From positions 496,001-560,000 of the forward strand of contig NZ_LXEI01000001.1 of NCBI RefSeq assembly GCF_001642835.1: a stretch of 64,000 nt of DNA, read 5' to 3'. The first letter of the stretch is position 1, and each line of letters opens with the position of its first letter. The notes below the pieces were generated by a model, which saw nothing but the letters and a program-made list of their open reading frames with translations, was not told the origin of the DNA and did no database searches. This document shows positions 35,903 to 44,958 of the stretch, in pieces. The translations under genes and the position numbers were made by a program. This stretch comes from Pseudotamlana agarivorans. Its GTDB lineage: Bacteria > Bacteroidota > Bacteroidia > Flavobacteriales > Flavobacteriaceae.

Positions 35903-38173
35903 TTGTACTTATGTGTCGATGCTCAAAAAAAAGGCGACATAGAAGTTGATACCACAAATTTTTATAAACACGAACCTATTTATCAATTAAAAGAAGGTTG
36001 TTTTTATGATTTTGAATTCTCACACAAAAATGAAAACATAGCAAAACACTTTCGCCTTTTTTGTAGCGACCAAAGTAATATTGTAAAAAACAGAAAAAGA
36101 AAAGAATACATTGGTGTAATTGCTCCAAACATATTTGTTGGCACATTAACATTACAAATTTTAAATACTGAACAGCCTGACAAAAAATGGGATTTACATT
36201 TAGAGGTACAATCTAAAAAAACAGGCTACAGAAAAGATTATCAGTACATGTTAAACGAAATCACTTCTAAATGTACCGATTTAATCATTCAAGCCAACTC
36301 ACCGGTAACTCATTCTTTTGAAACCGATTTCGAAGCAGATAATAAAACATTATACCAACGCTTTGCTTTCATTAATTCTATAATTAATTCTAATGATTTT
36401 GAAGATGCAGTACAACGTATTGTAACAAGTCCAACAACTAATTGGACAGAAGAGACTGAACTTACAGATGCGCGAAAAATAAAACGTTTTAAAAATTCAG
36501 AATTAAGGTCGCTTATAAATTCTGATAATCGTTTAAAACTGAGAGTCACACATCCTTTATATCAAAAAGGCATTAAATCGGTAGCAACAAAAATACAATC
36601 TTATAGAAAATTTGAAAGCGTAGATACTTCCGAAAATCGCTTTATAAAACATGCATTAGAAACGTTTTTGAAATTTTGTATGGATATTGCAAATCATCCT
36701 AATGCAGGTACGAGGCTTCAAGAAGAAGCAGATATCGTTTCAGAAAAACTAGAGACACATCTTCAACATGATTTATTTAAAGAAGTATCCAGACCAACTA
36801 CTTTAAAATTAAATAGCCCTACACTTCAGAAAAAAGAAGGTTATCGTGAAGTCTTAAAAGTGTGGTTAAAATTTGATTTGGCTGCAAAGTTAATATGGAA
36901 TGGAGGAGACGACGTTTATAGTGGTGGAAAGAAGGACATTGCCACACTATATGAATATTGGTTATTTTTTAAACTTTTAGATGTTTTAAAGAACATTTTT
37001 GAAATTGAACCAAAAGAATTAGAACAGTTAATTATTCCCTCAAACGATAAATTAAGTTTGCAACTTAAACAAGGAAAAGTAACGGCTTTGAGAGGCTCTT
37101 ATACCAAAGCAAATAGACATTTAAATATCAGATTTAATTATAATAGAAGTTTTAATGGTGGCACTCATGATATTTCCAAAACTGGAAGTTGGACAACAAC
37201 GTTAAGACCAGATTATACACTATCCATTTGGCCAACAAAACTTAAGGAAACTGAAGCTGAAGCAACCGACCAAATTGTTCACATTCATTTTGATGCCAAA
37301 TACAAGATTGCAAATATCAATCAAATACTAGGCGAAGAGCAATCAGAAGATTCTTTAAATAAACAGAAAAAACAAAACCTTAAAGGCATTTATAAAAATG
37401 CAGATTTACTAAAAATGCACGCTTACAAAGATGCCATTAGACGTACAAGTGGTGCTTATGTTTTATATCCTGGGGAAACAAATAAACCAATTCGAGGTTT
37501 TCATGAAGTATTACCAGGGTTAGGTGCATTCCCAATCAAACCTACTGAGAACACTAACGAAACTATATACCTAGAAAATTTTATTAAGGAAGTTTTAAAA
37601 CACTTTTTAAACACTGCTTCACAGCGTGAAAATATTGCTCATAAAAGTTATACCATTCGTAAAAATGACACTCCTAATGAGCTCTTAGAACCTATTCCTG
37701 AATATTTTAATGATGAAAAATTAATTCCAGATGACACTTATGTTTTAGTTGGGTTTTCAAAAAACAATAATAGATTAAATTGGTATAAAGAGCATGGTCT
37801 TTATAATTTTAGAATGGATGATGAAAGTGGTTCTCCTAGATTCACTAATGAAGTTGTAAACGCAAAATTTTTACTACTTCGTGAAAGTGGAAATTCTCAA
37901 GCTTCACACATATTCAAATTAAAACATGGAATTCGTGTATTTTCTAAACAAAGGCTATTGGAGCTTGGATTATTAAACTTAACGAAAGACAATTATCTCG
38001 TTTACGATTTCGAAGTAGACACAGAAAAACTTGTGGAATTTAGGGATACTGTATGGAATTTCAAAGAATTAGAGCAATACAAAAAAACCGTCAAAGGGAA
38101 AAACATAAGAACAGCAGCGGGTATTCCATTCACCACCACACTTACAGAATTAATGAAAGTTATTGATAAATAG
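35903..38173 (+). CDS. DUF2357 nuclease, McrC-like partner of the McrB gene
   Basis: 756 residues from a TTG at 35903; predicted nuclease of the type IV pair. The N-terminal and middle part is DUF2357-like (GYRKDYQYMLNEITSK, then YQRFAFINSIINSND). A PD-(D/E)xK core follows: RPDYTLSIWP (about 436) and HIHFDAKYKI (about 460-468), the arrangement that replaces McrC in such systems. The start is doubtful: no in-frame ATG lies upstream, yet the frame stays open into the previous gene. An ATG at 35856, right after the McrB stop, opens MERKQSIEI but hits a stop 12 codons on; one extra A in the A-run at 35878-35880 would join it to NLSYIKDGLYLCVDA. The end is 5 bp from the convergent YgiQ gene. Confidence 0.78.
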   Translation: MYLCVDAQKKGDIEVDTTNFYKHEPIYQLKEGCFYDFEFSHKNENIAKHFRLFCSDQSNIVKNRKRKEYIGVIAPNIFVGTLTLQILNTEQPDKKWDLHLEVQSKKTGYRKDYQYMLNEITSKCTDLIIQANSPVTHSFETDFEADNKTLYQRFAFINSIINSNDFEDAVQRIVTSPTTNWTEETELTDARKIKRFKNSELRSLINSDNRLKLRVTHPLYQKGIKSVATKIQSYRKFESVDTSENRFIKHALETFLKFCMDIANHPNAGTRLQEEADIVSEKLETHLQHDLFKEVSRPTTLKLNSPTLQKKEGYREVLKVWLKFDLAAKLIWNGGDDVYSGGKKDIATLYEYWLFFKLLDVLKNIFEIEPKELEQLIIPSNDKLSLQLKQGKVTALRGSYTKANRHLNIRFNYNRSFNGGTHDISKTGSWTTTLRPDYTLSIWPTKLKETEAEATDQIVHIHFDAKYKIANINQILGEEQSEDSLNKQKKQNLKGIYKNADLLKMHAYKDAIRRTSGAYVLYPGETNKPIRGFHEVLPGLGAFPIKPTENTNETIYLENFIKEVLKHFLNTASQRENIAHKSYTIRKNDTPNELLEPIPEYFNDEKLIPDDTYVLVGFSKNNNRLNWYKEHGLYNFRMDDESGSPRFTNEVVNAKFLLLRESGNSQASHIFKLKHGIRVFSKQRLLELGLLNLTKDNYLVYDFEVDTEKLVEFRDTVWNFKELEQYKKTVKGKNIRTAAGIPFTTTLTELMKVIDK

Positions 38174-38178
38174 CCACC

Positions 38179-40137
38179 CTACCTACGCTTCCGATTCTTC
38201 TTCCCTTGAAACTTCACCTTATTCTTGCGTTTATTAAAAGGAACAGCATCATCAAAAGTGTGTTTAGCATCGCCTTTAGGTTTGTTTTTACGCCATTTTT
38301 CGTTCTTTTCAGGAAGTAACACTTTTAGTAAATCCTGACGCCCTAGTTTGTTTAAGGTCTTTCTAATCCAGGCTTTATTTTCGTCTTTATACCAAAAGAA
38401 AAAACGGTGTTGTTCCTCTTTTTCTTTAGCGGTAATAGGCGTTTTTACTTTTTTAAGCGTGTATGGGTGGTAACCACTATAATAAATTACGGTAGCCACC
38501 GTCATAGGTGTTGGTGTAAAACCTTGTACTTGCTCTAACTGGAAGCCCATATCTTTAGTTTCCGCAGCTAGGTTAGCCATATCTTCAGCTTCACAAGCTG
38601 GGTGATTCGAAATAAAATACGGAATCAACTGCAGTTTCAGCTTATGCTTTACGTTTATCTTATCGAAACGCTCCTTAAACTTATGGAAATAACTAAACGA
38701 AGGCTTACGCATCAGTTTTAAAACAGGATCGCTGGTATGTTCTGGCGCCACCTTTAAACGTCCAGAAATATGCTTGGTCATCACCTCTTCAGTGTAATCG
38801 TCTAATTCCTTAGGGTCGGCATTTTTATTAAATTCCGGCACCAACATATCATGACGAATACCACTACCAATAAAGGATTTTTTAATTTTCGGGTGACTAT
38901 CAACCGCTTGGTATAATTTGGTTAACGGTTTATGCGACGTATCTAAATTGCTGCAAATTACAGGCGAAATACAGGAAGGCGCCACACACTTATCGCAAAT
39001 GGACTGCACTTTCCCTTGCATTTTATACATGTTGGCACTTGGGCCACCAATATCAGACAAATAGCCTTTAAAATCTGGCATATTCGCTACTTTATCCACC
39101 TCACGAAGCACCGACTCCTGACTCCTAGAAGCAATAAACTTCCCTTGGTGTGCCGAAATGGTACAGAAACTACAGCCTCCAAAACACCCACGGTGAATGT
39201 TTATCGAGAACTTAATCATTTCAAAGGCAGGTATTGGTCCGCGTTTGTTGTATTTCGGGTGCGGTAAACGCGTGTACGGCAACTCGAACGAGGCATCAAT
39301 CTCGTCTTCGGTCATGGTTGGATACGGCGGATTAATCATCAAGGTTTTATCACCTATCTTCTGAAAAATACGACGTGCCGCCAATTTATTACTCTCCTGC
39401 TCTATCGTTTTAAAGTTAGAAGCATAGGCTTTTTTATCCTTTAAACAGGTTTCGTGCGACTGGATTTCAACATCCTCCCAATTACTGTTTTTCGGAATTT
39501 TATCATCACCATCAACCAACAAGGCTGTTTGTTTCACCGTATTAATACTACTAAAAGGCACTCCTTTTTGCATTAAACGCACCACCTCACGTAAAGGCTG
39601 CTCGCCCATACCGTAAACCAACATATCGGCTTTCGAGGTTTCTAAAATAGAAGGCAACAGCTTATCGCTCCAATAATCGTAGTGGGTAACACGTCGTAAA
39701 GACGCTTCAATCCCACCAATTAAAATAGGAACATCTGGAAATTTGTCTTTTAATATTTTCGAATACACCGAAGTAGCGTAATCGGGTCTAAAACCAATAT
39801 CACCATTTGGCGTGTATGCATCTTTATCACGACGCTTTTTATTCGCGTTATAATTGCTAATCATCGGGTCCATACAGCCTCCGGTAATCGCAAAAAATAA
39901 TTTTGGCGTTCCTAGCTTTTCAAAATCCTGAAGATTATCATTCACATTAGGCTGCGGAACAATGGCTACACGCAATCCGTAACTTTCCAAAATACGTCCA
40001 ATAACGGCAGGCCCGAACGATGGATGATCCACGTAGGCATCGCCACTAAATAATATCACGTCTAGGGCATCCCAGCCGCGTATTTTCACCTCCTTGTTTG
40101 TGGTAGGTAACCAATCTGAAAGTTTTAATTCTTGCAT
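38179..40137 (-). CDS. YgiQ-family radical SAM protein
   Basis: 652-residue protein of the UPF0313/YgiQ family. It has an N-terminal B12-binding-like region (VILFSGDAYVDHPSFGPAVI), then the radical SAM cluster motif CFGGCSFCTISAHQG (about 316-330; Cx3Cx2C), YLSDIGGPSANMY, and LKVAPEHTSDPVLKLMRKP. The C-terminus is very basic (KNKVKFQGKKNRKRR). The reaction of this family is not known to me. The gene converges with the DUF2357 nuclease gene, with only 5 bp between stop codons and no visible terminator. Family assignment confident; function unknown. Confidence 0.88.
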   Translation of the reverse strand: MQELKLSDWLPTTNKEVKIRGWDALDVILFSGDAYVDHPSFGPAVIGRILESYGLRVAIVPQPNVNDNLQDFEKLGTPKLFFAITGGCMDPMISNYNANKKRRDKDAYTPNGDIGFRPDYATSVYSKILKDKFPDVPILIGGIEASLRRVTHYDYWSDKLLPSILETSKADMLVYGMGEQPLREVVRLMQKGVPFSSINTVKQTALLVDGDDKIPKNSNWEDVEIQSHETCLKDKKAYASNFKTIEQESNKLAARRIFQKIGDKTLMINPPYPTMTEDEIDASFELPYTRLPHPKYNKRGPIPAFEMIKFSINIHRGCFGGCSFCTISAHQGKFIASRSQESVLREVDKVANMPDFKGYLSDIGGPSANMYKMQGKVQSICDKCVAPSCISPVICSNLDTSHKPLTKLYQAVDSHPKIKKSFIGSGIRHDMLVPEFNKNADPKELDDYTEEVMTKHISGRLKVAPEHTSDPVLKLMRKPSFSYFHKFKERFDKINVKHKLKLQLIPYFISNHPACEAEDMANLAAETKDMGFQLEQVQGFTPTPMTVATVIYYSGYHPYTLKKVKTPITAKEKEEQHRFFFWYKDENKAWIRKTLNKLGRQDLLKVLLPEKNEKWRKNKPKGDAKHTFDDAVPFNKRKNKVKFQGKKNRKRR

Positions 40138-40272
40138 AGCGCTGCAAAAATAGTCAAAAAACTACACGACACCATAACTACAATGATTTGATTACCAAAT
40201 ATTTAACTAAAATCACTTTGTTTTTATATTGAAAAGACACTTATAGACGCGTAAATCTATAAAATATACCAA

Positions 40273-41442
40273 CTACAAATCGCCAGGCAAATACTTAAGA
40301 TCTAAGGCATCATACGAAGAATATTGCCATTTTTTTAAAACCCCAACGTAGTAATTATAAGGCTTATGCTGAAAAAACTTGGTTTCCTTTTTATACCATG
40401 TTCCGTTTTCATCTTGAACCAAATCATCTAGCTCCGCTTCGGTTAAACCAGTAACATCGACTTCAATTTTAGGGTAATCAAATTTTGGCAACTCCTTGCG
40501 ATCACCGGTGGGGTAATAATTAATATCAGCCACAAACTCTGGCATGGTAATACTTCCAAATTTAAAATCTAGAATCTTATTAATTAAAGCATTACTGTTA
40601 TTAATATATCCGGTTAAGCCACCTTCAAATAAACGAATCATAGCATCTTGACCGAGCTTTTTAGGTTTAAATTCTTTAGTTCCCAAAAGCCAAGAGACCA
40701 CCTTTTCTTTGGTAACCAATCGCTCTTCTTCATAATTGAATGGCATATAAGGCACAGGGTCTTTCGGGTTAACTATGGAATAACTGGTTCCAAGGTGACT
40801 AAATCTCGTATCGTATTCTTCAGCAAACTCTTTGTTTCCAGACATGGGCTGCGCAAAGGCATAGGTTTTATAACGGTTGTGTTCAGACAAAATACCTGCT
40901 GGCAAATTCTCGAGATAAGCACGTGTTAAAGTCGCCAAAGCGCCACCTTGACTATGACCCGTAATGATGATATGATGGATACCTGCTTTGTTGAGTGCGT
41001 TAATTTGTTCTATTAAATCTTCAGAAATAATAACCACGGTTAAGGCATAACCAGCATGAACTGCTGCCAAGGCATCTTCAGCAAATTTATAATCAAAGGA
41101 TTGTTCATTAAGGAGGATACTTCCGCTTGCGGGAATCATAGCTGAATAACAATTTTCAATCCAACTAATTAATTTTGCCGTAGAACCGCGGTAGTTAATA
41201 ATACCAATGGAATCGTTCTGATAAACTTCAAATTTATTGTCCATACTCAATATGTTTGAAGTATGACGTAACCGAAAACCCTTGGGAATTATAGCTTCAT
41301 TACTCTGAAACTGTTCTTTAAAATTAAAACTATTACAAAAGGCAATTGCCGTAACAGCTTCCTCTTCATTAAAACCAGGGGGCATTTGCGATGAGACACC
41401 GAGGCTATTCAGCAGAAAAATAAAAACGATGAAAATTCTCAT
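40273..41442 (-). CDS. Secreted class 3 lipase-like hydrolase
   Basis: 389 residues with a signal peptide (FIVFIFLLNSLGVSSQ) and an alpha/beta-hydrolase of the class 3 lipase family. The nucleophile elbow is IIITGHSQGGALATL (Ser about 170), followed by VNPKDPVPYMPFN, where the catalytic Asp is likely. A His later in the chain would complete the triad. Upstream, IINYRGSTAKLISWIENCYSA matches the family oxyanion-loop region. Probably exported to the periplasm or surface; substrate unknown. Monocistronic, between ygiQ and a repeat-rich gap. Confidence 0.82.
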   Translation of the reverse strand: MRIFIVFIFLLNSLGVSSQMPPGFNEEEAVTAIAFCNSFNFKEQFQSNEAIIPKGFRLRHTSNILSMDNKFEVYQNDSIGIINYRGSTAKLISWIENCYSAMIPASGSILLNEQSFDYKFAEDALAAVHAGYALTVVIISEDLIEQINALNKAGIHHIIITGHSQGGALATLTRAYLENLPAGILSEHNRYKTYAFAQPMSGNKEFAEEYDTRFSHLGTSYSIVNPKDPVPYMPFNYEEERLVTKEKVVSWLLGTKEFKPKKLGQDAMIRLFEGGLTGYINNSNALINKILDFKFGSITMPEFVADINYYPTGDRKELPKFDYPKIEVDVTGLTEAELDDLVQDENGTWYKKETKFFQHKPYNYYVGVLKKWQYSSYDALDLKYLPGDL

Positions 41443-41687
41443 GGTACTATAACATGGTATTACATTTATTATTGTGACGCTTTAACTTGAAGCTACAAGG
41501 ACTTCTTAGAGCTTCACCGAACATATGGATTTAAGCATCGTGTTTACGGATTTTTACACATGCCATACCATAGAATGAGTGTAAATCTGTAAATCTGCGT
41601 TTTAAAAAACCGCTCCTTCCTAGCATAATAACAACAAATCTATCGCTTTTACTCAAAATATATTTCATCAAAGGCATTGCTTTATGC

Positions 41688-41727
41688 GACCCTGATTCAA
41701 GTTCAGGGTGACGGCAGAACATCGATT
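41688..41727. repeat. 40-bp dispersed repeat, copy 1
   Basis: Begins GACCCTGATTCAAGTTCAGGG, a hairpin (CCCTGA/TCAGGG), then TGACGGCAGAACATCGATT. It matches the copy at 41943-41982 except for three loop bases. Confidence 0.8.
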
Positions 41728-41731
41728 TCGT

Positions 41732-41753
41732 CATTCTGAGCTAGTCTCAGAAT
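41732..41753. repeat. Palindrome beside repeat copy 1
   Basis: ATTCTGAG-CTAGT-CTCAGAAT, 8-bp perfect arms, of the same general CTGA/TCAG type as the neighbouring 40-bp repeat. Confidence 0.7.
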
Positions 41754-41820
41754 CTCATCCTATATACATCATCACAATAAAAGCCTGTTAAAAAAACACT
41801 ATAAATATCGGAATTTCCAC

Positions 41821-41856
41821 AGACCCTTCAGGTTTCAAAAACCTGAAGGGTCTTTT
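41821..41856. terminator. Perfect 15-bp-arm palindrome, terminator-like
   Basis: AGACCCTTCAGGTTT, CAA, AAACCTGAAGGGTCT, then TTTT. Perfect arms and a 3-nt loop. It may end transcription past the ABC-F gene or be a dispersed repeat (or both). Confidence 0.6.
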
Positions 41857-41942
41857 CATGTAAAAGAAAAAAATATCAATATGGGATATTCCTATTCAGC
41901 ATCTTTCTCAAGACTATTTTTCACTAAAGGCTTATAATATGA

Positions 41943-41982
41943 GACCCTGAAACGAGTTCAGGGTGACGGCAGAACATCGATT
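41943..41982. repeat. 40-bp dispersed repeat, copy 2
   Basis: Second copy of 41688-41727, 255 bp away in the same orientation; loop bases AACG replace TTCA. Confidence 0.8.
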
Positions 41983-42023
41983 AAACAAATAAACGCATCA
42001 ACAGTTAATCAATTAAACACCCA

Positions 42024-43655
42024 TTACAAATCTATCGCCTTCAAGCTCTCAATACGGTTTCTAACTAAGAAATCGTCAATCGTTTCGAAATGCTCGATAA
42101 CGCGTTGGTCTTTAAATTCGAATACCTTTTTAGATAAGCCTTGAAGAAAATCTCTATCGTGAGAAACCAAAACCAAAGTACCATCAAAATCTAATAAGGC
42201 TTCTTTCAAAACATCTTTCGATTTTAAGTCTAAGTGGTTTGTAGGCTCATCAAGAATCAGCAAGTTTACCGGCTCTAGTAATAATTTCACCATGGCTAAT
42301 CTGGTTTTTTCACCACCAGAAAGCACCCCTACTTTTTTATCGATAGCATCGCCTTTAAACATAAAGCGTCCTAAAATGTTTTTTATTTGCTTTCTTACAT
42401 CGCCTTGCGCGACTTCATCAACGGTTTGAAATACGGTAAGTTCTTCATCTAACAAGGCGGCTTGGTTTTGTGCAAAGTAGCCCACCTGTACATTATGCCC
42501 TAAAGCACAAGTACCTTCAACCTCAATTTCACCTAAAATGGCTTTAATCATGGTCGATTTTCCTTCACCATTACGACCTACAAAACACACTTTTTCACCT
42601 CTAGCAATAGACATGCTGGCATTTTTAAACACCACATGATCGCCGTAAGATTTCGACACCTCTTTTACAGTAATAGGATAATCGCCAGAACGCTGGGTTT
42701 TAGGGAAGCGTAATTTTAAGGCCGAGGTATCGATATCATCTACCTCAATAATCTCTAACTTTTCAAGCATACGCTCACGCGAATTCACCTGATTGGTTTT
42801 AGAGTAGGTTCCTTTAAAGCGTTCGATAAAAGCCATATTATCGGCAATAAATTTTTGTTGCTCTTCGTAAGCTTTTATTTGATGCGCTCTACGCTCTTCA
42901 CGCAATTGTAAATAATGTGAGTAATTAGCCTTGTAATCGTAAATACGTCCCATAGTCACTTCAATCGTTCTATTGGTAATATTATCAATAAAGGCTTTAT
43001 CGTGTGAAATCACCACGACGGCATTGGCTTTATTCAGTAAAAAATCTTCCAACCAAATGACCGACTCTATATCTATATGATTCGTTGGCTCATCTAAAAG
43101 GATTAAATCAGGCTTTTGCAGTAATATTTTAGCAAGCTCGATACGCATACGCCATCCGCCACTAAATTCGTTGGTTAATCTTGTAAAATCTTCTTGCTTG
43201 AAACCAAGTCCCTTTAAAGCTTTTTCAACTTCAGCATCGTAATTAACATCTTCTAAAGCATAATACTTCTCGCCAAGATCGGAAACACGTTCTATGATTT
43301 TCATATAATCATCCGATTCGTAATCTGTACGCGTTTCTAGTTGCTTGTTTAATGCTTCCATTTCATGACGCATTTCAAACACATGACTAAAAGCTTTAGA
43401 AGCTTCATCGAAAACGGTGGTATTATCTTCAGTTAGTAAATGTTGTGGTAAATAAGCAATTACAGCATCCTTAGGAAAACGCACGTTACCTCTTGTCGGA
43501 CTTTGTTCTCCTGCAATAATTTTCATCATGGTAGATTTTCCTGCACCGTTCTTCCCCATTAATGCAATTTTATCGTTGGCATTTATGGTAAATGACACGT
43601 CACTGAACAAGGTATGTCCGCTAAACTCTACGGCTAAATTATCTACTGAAATCAT
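42024..43655 (-). CDS. ABC-F family ATPase, ribosome-associated type
   Basis: 543 residues from the ATG at 43655. Two ABC nucleotide-binding domains without membrane segments: Walker A GKNGAGKST (about 38) and GRNGEGKST (about 360), signatures FSGGWRMRIELA and LSGGEKTRLAM, Walker B LLDEPTNHID and LILDEPTNHLD. A charged helical linker (about 240-310) lies between. ABC-F proteins bind the ribosomal E site and regulate or rescue translation; some give antibiotic resistance, others are housekeeping like YbiT. The sequence does not show which. Separate transcript, divergent from rplM. Confidence 0.9.
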   Translation of the reverse strand: MISVDNLAVEFSGHTLFSDVSFTINANDKIALMGKNGAGKSTMMKIIAGEQSPTRGNVRFPKDAVIAYLPQHLLTEDNTTVFDEASKAFSHVFEMRHEMEALNKQLETRTDYESDDYMKIIERVSDLGEKYYALEDVNYDAEVEKALKGLGFKQEDFTRLTNEFSGGWRMRIELAKILLQKPDLILLDEPTNHIDIESVIWLEDFLLNKANAVVVISHDKAFIDNITNRTIEVTMGRIYDYKANYSHYLQLREERRAHQIKAYEEQQKFIADNMAFIERFKGTYSKTNQVNSRERMLEKLEIIEVDDIDTSALKLRFPKTQRSGDYPITVKEVSKSYGDHVVFKNASMSIARGEKVCFVGRNGEGKSTMIKAILGEIEVEGTCALGHNVQVGYFAQNQAALLDEELTVFQTVDEVAQGDVRKQIKNILGRFMFKGDAIDKKVGVLSGGEKTRLAMVKLLLEPVNLLILDEPTNHLDLKSKDVLKEALLDFDGTLVLVSHDRDFLQGLSKKVFEFKDQRVIEHFETIDDFLVRNRIESLKAIDL

Positions 43656-43798
43656 ATGCAAAAATTTAAAGCTGCAAAACTAATAAAAGCATGGTCTTGA
43701 AAAACAAATATTTAACTAAAAATGATTTTCAATTTAAAGGGCTTATAATGAATTCAAAATCAGTTAATAAGTGCAATTAAAAATAAGTGAGCTCACTA

Positions 43799-43829
43799 TT
43801 TGGTAATCAAATATATAATCGTAAATTTG
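43799..43829 (+). promoter_or_regulatory. Promoter of rplM-rpsI
   Basis: TTTG (43799-43802), 19 bp, TAAATTTG (43822-43829): a complete match to the Bacteroidota consensus, 47 bp upstream of the rplM GTG start. A short hairpin CTCTT/AAGAG follows at the expected start site. Confidence 0.7.
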
Positions 43830-43876
43830 CAAACTCTTTTTAAGAGAGGAATGTTTAATAATTAAAAATAATTAGT

Positions 43877-44332
43877 GTGGACACATTAAGCTACAAAACG
43901 ATTTCAGCAAACAAAGCTACTGCAGATAAGCAGTGGGTAGTTGTTGATGCTGAAGGTCAAGCGCTTGGACGTTTAGCTTCTAAAGTTGCAAAACTTTTAA
44001 GAGGTAAACACAAGCCTAACTTCACACCTCACGTGGATTGCGGAGATAATGTAATCATTATCAATGCTGAAAAAATCACGTTATCTGGTAACAAATGGAA
44101 CGACAAAACGTACATTCGTCACACAGGATACCCAGGTGGTCAAAGAAGTTTAACTGCTACAGAATTGTACGGAAAAGATCCTGCAAGAGTAGTAGAGAAA
44201 TCAGTTAAAGGAATGTTACCTAAAAACAAATTAGGTGCAAATTTATTCCGTAATCTAACAGTTGTTGTTGGTTCAGAACATGCTCATGCAGCACAAAAGC
44301 CAAAAACAATTAACTTAAACGAATTCAAGTAA
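43877..44332 (+). CDS. rplM: 50S ribosomal protein L13
   Basis: 151 residues; starts with GTG (decoded as Met), giving MDTLSYKTISANKA. Typical L13 segments: WVVVDAEGQALGRLASKVAK, VDCGDNVIIINAEKI, YIRHTGYPGG and GMLPKNKLGANLFRNL. It is the first gene of a translation operon; its stop codon is directly adjacent to the rpsI ATG. A consensus promoter lies upstream. Confident. Confidence 0.98.
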   Translation: MDTLSYKTISANKATADKQWVVVDAEGQALGRLASKVAKLLRGKHKPNFTPHVDCGDNVIIINAEKITLSGNKWNDKTYIRHTGYPGGQRSLTATELYGKDPARVVEKSVKGMLPKNKLGANLFRNLTVVVGSEHAHAAQKPKTINLNEFK

Positions 44333-44719
44333 ATGGAAGTAATTCACAAAATCGGCCGTAGAAAGACGGCTGTTGCTCGTGCTTATGTTTCTGCGGGAAG
44401 CGGTAACATTACGATTAACAAAAAAGACTTAACTAACTACTTTACTACAGCTACGTTACAGTACAAAGTAAAGCAGCCTTTAGTTTTGACTAACAATGAC
44501 AGCAACTTTGATATTACAGTAAATGTATATGGAGGTGGTATTACTGGACAAGCAGAAGCTGTTCGTTTAGCAATTTCTCGCGCTATGTGTGAGGTTGATG
44601 CTGAGAACAGATTAACACTTAAGCCAGAAGGTTTATTAACTAGAGATCCAAGAATGGTAGAGCGTAAGAAATTCGGTCAGAAGAAAGCGCGTAAGAAATT
44701 CCAATTCTCGAAACGTTAA
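44333..44719 (+). CDS. rpsI: 30S ribosomal protein S9
   Basis: 128 residues, starting MEVIHKIGRRKTAVARAYVS and ending DPRMVERKKFGQKKARKKF with the basic C-terminal tail that reaches the ribosomal P site. It starts at the base after the rplM stop codon. The following 239 bp before rpsB contain three palindromes. Confidence 0.98.
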   Translation: MEVIHKIGRRKTAVARAYVSAGSGNITINKKDLTNYFTTATLQYKVKQPLVLTNNDSNFDITVNVYGGGITGQAEAVRLAISRAMCEVDAENRLTLKPEGLLTRDPRMVERKKFGQKKARKKFQFSKR

Positions 44720-44726
44720 TATGCTC

Positions 44727-44747
44727 ATGCTGAACTTGGTTCAGCAT
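44727..44747. repeat. Palindrome downstream of rpsI
   Basis: ATGCTGAAC-TTG-GTTCAGCAT, 9-bp perfect arms, followed by CTTTT. First of three palindromes between rpsI and rpsB; may end transcription. Confidence 0.7.
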
Positions 44748-44801
44748 CTTTTGAACATGTTTCAACACCTTTATAGGTTTACATCCATATTCAAAATAAA
44801 C

Positions 44802-44820
44802 ACTCTGAAATTTTCAGAGT
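44802..44820. repeat. Palindrome between rpsI and rpsB (second)
   Basis: ACTCTGAA, a 3-nt centre, then TTCAGAGT. 8-bp perfect arms. Confidence 0.6.
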
Positions 44821-44839
44821 ATCGATTTAATTTAAAAAG

Positions 44840-44860
44840 ATTCTGAATCGAATTCAGAAT
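44840..44860. repeat. Palindrome between rpsI and rpsB (third)
   Basis: ATTCTGAAT-CGA-ATTCAGAAT, 9-bp perfect arms; about 100 bp upstream of rpsB. Same CTGA/TCAG style as the dispersed repeats at 41.7 kb. Confidence 0.65.
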
Positions 44861-44958
44861 TGAAAGTTTAGCATCTAAATGAAGCCAAAGGCCGAAGCTT
44901 AACAGCCAAAAACCGAACGGAACATTGCTAATTTAAAAGAACGTAAACTATTACAAAA

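Larger units (their letters stand above)
41443..42023. other. Repeat-rich gap between lipase and ABC-F genes
   Basis: 581 bp without a supported gene; the open frame at 41531-41734 lies over repeats and is rejected. It holds two copies of a 40-bp element (41688-41727, 41943-41982), a palindrome (41732-41753) and a perfect 15-bp-arm palindrome (41821-41853). Confidence 0.75.

Noticed and set aside
41531-41734. Open frame of 67 codons between the lipase and ABC-F genes
   Set aside because: Its N-terminal part lies over dispersed repeats (41688-41753), and it has no family match or promoter.
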